Below are positions 58,264 to 64,000 of a stretch of 64,000 bases of DNA, piece by piece. Source of the stretch: Ciona savignyi (taxonomy: Eukaryota; Chordata; Ascidiacea; Phlebobranchia; Cionidae). Every line of letters begins with the position of its first letter. The stretch's first letter is position 1. The translations under genes were made by a program, and so were the position numbers. The notes below the pieces were generated by a model. That model searched no databases and had not been told where the DNA came from. It saw only the letters and a program-made list of their open reading frames with translations. The stretch lies in assembly GCA_000149265.1 (NCBI GenBank), contig CH003274.1, forward strand, positions 24,444 through 88,443. The letters are read 5' to 3'.

Positions 58264-61200
58264 ATGGGTAAGCAGAAAGGTCAAAGCAATCGAACAAAAG
58301 GAAACGCTCGACCTTCAAGCAGTATTACGGCTGCAAATGCCTTCGATGGGACCCAAGGTGTCGTTGGATTTGCATCTTTCTCTGGTGATCTAGGATACAT
58401 TCCCATCCTTAAGTCGGTAGAAGATGATTCTGAAGGCTCAATTGATCCAGATTTCAGAGTTCCATTATGCAAGCTTTCTAAGCGTGATGTGACCACTAAA
58501 CTCAAAGCTCTTGCAGAACTCATTGAATTATCTCAGAATAATGATTCGGATAAATCGGTCAGCATGCTTCCATACTGGCCTCGGATATACAATCGTTTGA
58601 GTGAAGATTCAGACCGGCGGGTCCGAGAAGCCTTGCAGCAAACCCACCATGCAATAGTAACCAAAGTTGGGAAGGAAATCGCCCCGTTTCTTAAAGGGCT
58701 TTTTGGGGCATGGTGGATTGCCACATGCGATGCCTACGCCCCTGTTGCATCTGCTGCATGGAATGCTTTTTCTGCAGCTTTTCCAACTCCAGCAAAACAG
58801 GGCAAAGTTCTTGTATTCTGTCATCAAGAAATACTGCATGCGGTGAAGTCTAACGTGTTCATGGCAGCAGTTCAGGGACAGAAAGAAGATGAAGAAAATG
58901 ACATGGAAAGAATACTGGCTTCAAGTTTATCCGCATTGGCTGCTTTTATAACTACATTGGAATCTGTGAACTGTATGGATAAACTCGGCACTGAAAACTT
59001 TACTGACTTTTTAACCAAACCAAGATTCTGGAAGTTAGCCAGGCACAAGGCACCTGGTGTGTGCTCTGCCTTTTTCTCTGTAATAACTTCTTTCCTCTCT
59101 GGGTCGAATGCATTGCTGGGGGATTATTTGTCGCAAGTGTGCAAAGCTGTTTTGTCGCGTCTTAATGACTCTTCCTCCCTAGCATGCAGAGCTCAATGGG
59201 ATGCGACCGAGAAACTAATGATCTCGTTTCCAAACTGGCATGAGCACATTGATCTTCGAAAAGTATTTCTTCCGTCTTTTTGGAGCGTAATCAAATCGGG
59301 TTTTAACGGAAATGCGAAAATAATTTGCCCCCACCTCCTACCAATCGTGGGTTGTTTTCCCGCATCATTATTCGCACTCCCAGTTTACCAAGAACTGTTC
59401 AACTGTCTGCAAACCGCATTGGATTCTAACACAGTGCAGTCCAGTGCCAGTGAAACACGTGCAGTTATCACAGCTACTGTGGAATGTGCACAACTTATCT
59501 TGCAGAAAAGCGTAGAAGTCTGTGACGATCCTAACTGGGAAGCGATTGATCTAATTCTGAAAGGACAACTTCTTCCAATTTTTGAGAAATCGATTCAATA
59601 TCCAGACTCTAACAAATACCTTACTGCTCCACTACACCAACTAGTGGTAGGAACTCTAAGTACGTTGTCATACAAAGCAAATGATGAAACCAAGCAGCAG
59701 AAAAGCTACATTCGCATTTGTTGTATGATTTGGAAAGAAATAACAAGAATAGCAACGGAGCTCTTGAATCAATGTAAAACTAGGACTAACTCCTTACAGT
59801 GCATGATTAACTTTCTGTTTGCAGTCAAGCTGGCGAGCTGTGGTTCAAAACCATTTAAAGTTCAAGCTTCAATCAAATCGAAACCAGGAGTACGGTTCAG
59901 GGATGAAGCAGGAATTAACACCAAAGAGAATGACAAAGCTTCCAGCTCTAAAGTTACTAATGTTTACTTGTTCGAAACTTTGGAAATTTGTCTAAGAGAT
60001 GTGGTTGCACATATCCTACAGTCTGAATTTAACCCAGAACAGGGACTTAGCTTCACATCACTTTTTCTGGAGAAATTCGCGTCATCTACTTTATTTGAAC
60101 AAGTTTTCCATCTGTTGGCTGATATAGTTCCTGGTGACATTAATCAAGATTTATCGTATGAATGCTTGAGGCAGTATTTCCTGCCTTGCGTGAAAGACAT
60201 TGTTTTCTCTATTCCGGAAACCCAGCATTATTCGGCAACACTGCTGTATACATGCTTGAAATGTTGTGGAAGTGATGCGGAAACTATTGCTCAAGAGATT
60301 TTTTCGGATCCAGAAATACACGGTGGCGTGCAATGTTGCATGCTGCTTGCAGTACATTTTTTGACAAATGATGACAACCCAACGTGGCTTAGAAATTGGC
60401 TTTCAAGTGAAACTGGAAACTTCTCGAAATTCCTTCTTGACATTGTAGAATCCGATGCTCATTTGAAGCTGGAAGAATCATGGAAATTACTCAATATGAG
60501 CATGACAGGTGATAAGGCAGTGGTACAATCAAAATCAGCATTGGACATACTGAAAAAACTTTATGAAACGGTAGAAACCACCGAAAAATCAAACTTTACC
60601 GTCACTGAAAAAGCTTCATTACTTACAACTGCGAGTATCATTTCTTACATTTCCGATTCAGGGTTTGTAACTGCAGCAGACGTCCTGCTTCGTTCAATGT
60701 TTAAAAAGTTGTTCAGTAGTGTGTTGTACAATCAACATGAAACTTCATTCGATATTTTCGTTCAACTTCTTCAAATGTTGGGCAGTTCGAGACATTTAAA
60801 TGATGATCTGTTGCAACTTTCAAACAACTATTTCATCAGATGTGCTGATACTGTTTGTAAGGAAATTTTAGAAAAAAAGGAAACCGCTGAAGACAACTTA
60901 CCTGCAAATATCGAAAAAGTATTAGATTTTCTTTCAGCAACTATTTCCCACCACGGTCCTGAGGTGATCAACAACTTTTATTCGCATCTGCTACCAAGTG
61001 AATCAACATGGCTTCAACATAGATCAGATATGTCTCTAAGGTCGTGGCTTCCAATTGAAGATATAATTGAAGGAAGAGTCATTTCGAGTACGTTTGAGAA
61101 AACTGAAATGGATTCCAACTATGTTAACCTTGTCCGAGTGTTTTCTGACCTGGCTTGCAGAATACTTCAAGGGTCCGATGACACCGCTGACCAAGAACAA

Positions 61201-63477
61201 TTATTACAAATTGCATCAAAGCATGACAGTATGAAACAACTGTGTTTTGAGTTGTTGTTAGTGGATTCTCAACATCTATCAAGCAATAAATATATTGAAC
61301 TATTAGATTGCTACAAAGAAAGTGCAGAGTGGTGTAAATACATGTTGTCTATTCTGGCCCAAAAATCATCTCAAGTAGGTGGTGGTTGGATTTGCTGTTT
61401 TTCAAAATTTTTAAGTAAAATCGATTTTTCTTGTAATTGGAAACAAATTACTTTGCTGAATGATATAGATTACGCAAATCAAACAATGACTGAAGCGTTT
61501 TGCTCAACATTAATTTCAGTTGTGAATAGTTGTGACATGCTTAGTGCAAAAAAATTGTTTGATTGGATTGTTTTAAAAACATTATCTTTTTCCGGCACTT
61601 TCGACACCATATTAGATGGTGGATATGTTTATGAATTTACTGCCCTTGTAAATATTTTCAGGCGGTTATTATTTTTGGGAAATTATGAAAATGTTTTAGC
61701 TGATACGTCTGAGCAAATTATCGAGCAACTTTTAATGTGCAAATCTTCGTTTAGCTCTGTATTTTTATTTGATGTCGCATTTAACAACAATTCCTTTCAA
61801 CTTCTTTTCAATTCTTCTGTCGCTCATTTCATAAAGTTAGCAGTGGAGTGTAAACCGTCCGGCCGATCGTCAGAATTCTGGGAATTTTCACAATGTTCCT
61901 TGGTCTCGTGGCTTGAAAGCGCTTGCATGACATTTGAAGGAAAGGAATTTATCTCAGAGTTTCAATTCCATAACCAGCTCGCTCTTTTACATTCGGCAGC
62001 GTCACTTCTATCCGCACTGGATAAATATCTCACAGATTCGGCCACAATTGAAGATCCAACACTTCCAACCTCTTTAACAAGGGAATGGCACGAGTTCTTC
62101 CAGCCTGCGGCACACTCCACTCTTGTGACCATTTTCCTCCACCTTTCAAAAGACATCAGCGCATTCTCACCCGCTGTATACTCTCTTATCCAGCATTGCC
62201 TATGGAACATCCACCCAGACTCTATAACTTCTTGCTCATCAAGACTCCCAGTATATCTCACCCCTGATTCACAATTGTCTGATAAAATGCAGACTTTACT
62301 TCATCATTTGTGCCTTGCATTGGAACCGAATGGAAAATCGTACACCACACAAGCAATCGCTTATACCCTGCTCAGTAAAATATCTGGAAAAGTTTTCTTA
62401 AACGAAAATGGCGATTTACTCACTGCAGAATCAATAAGGCCACCAATTAAACTTGTGCGGAGTCTAAGTCAAGTCGCTGGGCCAACCAACCAATTCTGTG
62501 CGTTACTTGATGAAAATTTTTCACAAAGCATTCTCAATTTTCATGCTGAGAACCCTGACTCTGACTTGGAAAATCCATTATTACCAGAAATGTACCAGTC
62601 CAACACATTTGCATACTTATTAATGTGGAAAGTTCTACTTCATCTAATATGCAATGTCCCAGCTGATGCAAAGTCTGATTTCGTTTCAAAGTTAGAAGAA
62701 AATGGACTCTCAATATCAGAGAACCTTCTTCCAAAATTGCTTCAACTGATGCCATTGAACCCACATCGCAAAGACGACGCCCAAGTGATCAATATGTTTC
62801 AATCTGAGGTCGACTTTCGTACAAGCTTCGGTGAGAATGTTGCGGTTGTCCAGCATCTCGCTTGCTCTCTTTTCAAACAACTTCTCACCAACCTACCAGT
62901 ATTAATACGGAGCTGGTATAACGGGCTCGGGAAAGTGGTCAGGGGACAGGTTGATGACTACACAACCAAACACATCAGTGGGATGATCAGCAGTGAAGAA
63001 TTAAAATCGGTTTCAATTTCCAAGGATGAGAAAGATCTTCACGTGAGCGCTCGTACCGCGTCGCGAGAGATTTTAGCGACGTATCAGATCGTGGACGCTG
63101 AGTTTGAAATATCGATCCAACTTCCACCCAACTACCCGCTTTCCCCTGCGCAGGTGAACACGGTACGAAGGGTGGGTGTGGGGGCTGCTCAATGGAGGTA
63201 CTGGATCCTTCAGATGACAATGTTATTGCAGCACCAGAACGGTAGAATTCTTGACGCGTTGTCCTTGTGGAAGAACAAGGTCGATAAGCGACTTGATGGC
63301 TTGGAGGAATGCATGATCTGCTTCTCTGTGGTGCACGGCTCCAACGCGCAGTCCCTGCCCAAACTACAATGCAGAACATGTCGCAAAAAGTACCACGCAG
63401 AGTGCTTGTACAAGTGGTTCGATACAAGTAACCAGTCCACCTGTCCACTCTGCAGAGCGCCCATGATGTTTCGATGA
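58264..63477 (+). CDS. LTN1: E3 ubiquitin-protein ligase listerin (single exon)
   Basis: E3 ligase of the ribosome-associated quality-control complex; it ubiquitinates nascent chains stalled on 60S subunits in the cytosol. 1737 residues against about 1766 in human. The N-terminal segment (RTKGNARPSSS, VGFASFSGDLGYIP, LCKLSKRDVTTKLKAL) is the conserved listerin start that contacts NEMF-bound 60S. The middle is a long HEAT/ARM-like helical solenoid with little local signature. The C-terminus (about 1683-1734) is the variant RING: CMICF, then LQCRTCRKKYHAECLYKWF and CPLCRAP, giving all zinc ligands. No introns over 5.2 kb. A strong polypyrimidine-AG site ends at 58232, 31 bases before the ATG, fitting either a 5'UTR intron or spliced-leader trans-splicing downstream of SMC6. 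A poly(A) signal AATAAA lies near 63700. Confidence 0.98.
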   Translation: MGKQKGQSNRTKGNARPSSSITAANAFDGTQGVVGFASFSGDLGYIPILKSVEDDSEGSIDPDFRVPLCKLSKRDVTTKLKALAELIELSQNNDSDKSVSMLPYWPRIYNRLSEDSDRRVREALQQTHHAIVTKVGKEIAPFLKGLFGAWWIATCDAYAPVASAAWNAFSAAFPTPAKQGKVLVFCHQEILHAVKSNVFMAAVQGQKEDEENDMERILASSLSALAAFITTLESVNCMDKLGTENFTDFLTKPRFWKLARHKAPGVCSAFFSVITSFLSGSNALLGDYLSQVCKAVLSRLNDSSSLACRAQWDATEKLMISFPNWHEHIDLRKVFLPSFWSVIKSGFNGNAKIICPHLLPIVGCFPASLFALPVYQELFNCLQTALDSNTVQSSASETRAVITATVECAQLILQKSVEVCDDPNWEAIDLILKGQLLPIFEKSIQYPDSNKYLTAPLHQLVVGTLSTLSYKANDETKQQKSYIRICCMIWKEITRIATELLNQCKTRTNSLQCMINFLFAVKLASCGSKPFKVQASIKSKPGVRFRDEAGINTKENDKASSSKVTNVYLFETLEICLRDVVAHILQSEFNPEQGLSFTSLFLEKFASSTLFEQVFHLLADIVPGDINQDLSYECLRQYFLPCVKDIVFSIPETQHYSATLLYTCLKCCGSDAETIAQEIFSDPEIHGGVQCCMLLAVHFLTNDDNPTWLRNWLSSETGNFSKFLLDIVESDAHLKLEESWKLLNMSMTGDKAVVQSKSALDILKKLYETVETTEKSNFTVTEKASLLTTASIISYISDSGFVTAADVLLRSMFKKLFSSVLYNQHETSFDIFVQLLQMLGSSRHLNDDLLQLSNNYFIRCADTVCKEILEKKETAEDNLPANIEKVLDFLSATISHHGPEVINNFYSHLLPSESTWLQHRSDMSLRSWLPIEDIIEGRVISSTFEKTEMDSNYVNLVRVFSDLACRILQGSDDTADQEQLLQIASKHDSMKQLCFELLLVDSQHLSSNKYIELLDCYKESAEWCKYMLSILAQKSSQVGGGWICCFSKFLSKIDFSCNWKQITLLNDIDYANQTMTEAFCSTLISVVNSCDMLSAKKLFDWIVLKTLSFSGTFDTILDGGYVYEFTALVNIFRRLLFLGNYENVLADTSEQIIEQLLMCKSSFSSVFLFDVAFNNNSFQLLFNSSVAHFIKLAVECKPSGRSSEFWEFSQCSLVSWLESACMTFEGKEFISEFQFHNQLALLHSAASLLSALDKYLTDSATIEDPTLPTSLTREWHEFFQPAAHSTLVTIFLHLSKDISAFSPAVYSLIQHCLWNIHPDSITSCSSRLPVYLTPDSQLSDKMQTLLHHLCLALEPNGKSYTTQAIAYTLLSKISGKVFLNENGDLLTAESIRPPIKLVRSLSQVAGPTNQFCALLDENFSQSILNFHAENPDSDLENPLLPEMYQSNTFAYLLMWKVLLHLICNVPADAKSDFVSKLEENGLSISENLLPKLLQLMPLNPHRKDDAQVINMFQSEVDFRTSFGENVAVVQHLACSLFKQLLTNLPVLIRSWYNGLGKVVRGQVDDYTTKHISGMISSEELKSVSISKDEKDLHVSARTASREILATYQIVDAEFEISIQLPPNYPLSPAQVNTVRRVGVGAAQWRYWILQMTMLLQHQNGRILDALSLWKNKVDKRLDGLEECMICFSVVHGSNAQSLPKLQCRTCRKKYHAECLYKWFDTSNQSTCPLCRAPMMFR

Positions 63478-64000
63478 CACTTCCATTCTTTCAGTTAATT
63501 TTGTGCCTTTTATCTTTTTCACTTTTCGGTGTTAAATTATTTATCTTGTGCCATTGTCACTTCAAACAGTTGTCATTATATCGGTACCGATATGTATATT
63601 TGTGTTATAATCGTAGTTCTACTCTTGTAATTTGTTTATTTATTAAGAGACTCGGTGACTCGCAGTTTGTCAAATTTATTGCGGATTTAATAATTCAGAA
63701 TAAACTATTGGTATATTGGTTTTAAGGTCTTGACTGGGTTTCAAAAGAGATATTCATACAGAATCAAAAGTTTAAACTAGTTTTGAATGAAATTTCATTC
63801 AGGTTTTTATTAAAATGGTCATTAGCTAATTTGAACTTCTATTTATAATGGAATATCATTTCGTAATGCTACAATTAATGATAGTTCAATCGGCAGTATA
63901 TTCACAAGTGGCTGTATAAACACAATTAGATCCGCAATTATACTAATTTTTACCTATTGTCGTAATTTAGGATAGGATCTTCGTGTTTATCAGAGACCAT
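63478..64000. other. LTN1 3' flank
   Basis: 3'UTR and intergenic DNA; AATAAA near 63700. The start of a reversed family A SINE (TTAGGATAGGATCTTCGTG) is cut by the window end. Confidence 0.6.

Noticed and set aside
63474-63725. Hydrophobic 83-residue frame overlapping the LTN1 stop
   Set aside because: Lies in the 3'UTR, composition follows the T-rich DNA, no start context or intron signals.

Overview
The window is nuclear DNA from a chordate invertebrate, most probably a sea squirt of the genus Ciona. The evidence is animal genes with short GT-AG introns, many copies of tRNA-derived SINEs resembling the composite SINE described from Ciona, an ascidian-like 18S rRNA fragment, and compact AT-rich spacing. 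Two runs of N (38070-38295 and 49984-50083) show it is a draft assembly. All exon models below were built by eye from splice consensus, reading phase and protein-family similarity.

Layout. (1) 1796-29633, plus strand: 17 exons of a PDE5-like cGMP phosphodiesterase whose 5' end lies outside the window. (2) Its 10 kb intron 13 holds a complete MGAT5 gene (N-acetylglucosaminyltransferase V) on the opposite strand (12660-20096, 11 exons). Its intron 16 holds a 3.3 kb DNA transposon inserted in a short-unit satellite. (3) 31862-37517: a cluster of tiny secreted-peptide genes. Three paralogues share a signal peptide, a TATA promoter, a 55-58 base intron and six cysteines; two are tandem and one is inverted. 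An unrelated basic peptide gene follows. A further peptide candidate lies at 1114-1221. (4) 38998-51138, minus strand: UFL1, the UFM1 E3 ligase, 18 exons, 802 residues. (5) 51393-52439, minus: single-exon POLR1C carrying two adjacent in-frame stops. (6) 54579-57818, plus: single-exon SMC6. (7) 58264-63477, plus: single-exon LTN1 (listerin).

The conserved genes are housekeeping or signalling genes without an obvious common pathway. POLR1C and UFL1 lie head to tail 254 bases apart with no AATAAA or ATTAAA between them, and SMC6 and LTN1 lie head to tail 445 bases apart with a strong splice acceptor before the LTN1 ATG. This fits the operons and spliced-leader trans-splicing known in Ciona, but it is not proven here.

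The accessory material is rich: two tRNA-like SINE families, hAT-like and other MITEs, an LTR end with its primer-binding site, an 18S rRNA fragment, and several minisatellites that run right up to exon borders. In two of these each repeat unit carries a copy of a splice signal. The six-cysteine peptide cluster is the best candidate for undescribed biology: its flanking DNA and signal peptides are conserved while the mature peptides have diverged strongly.
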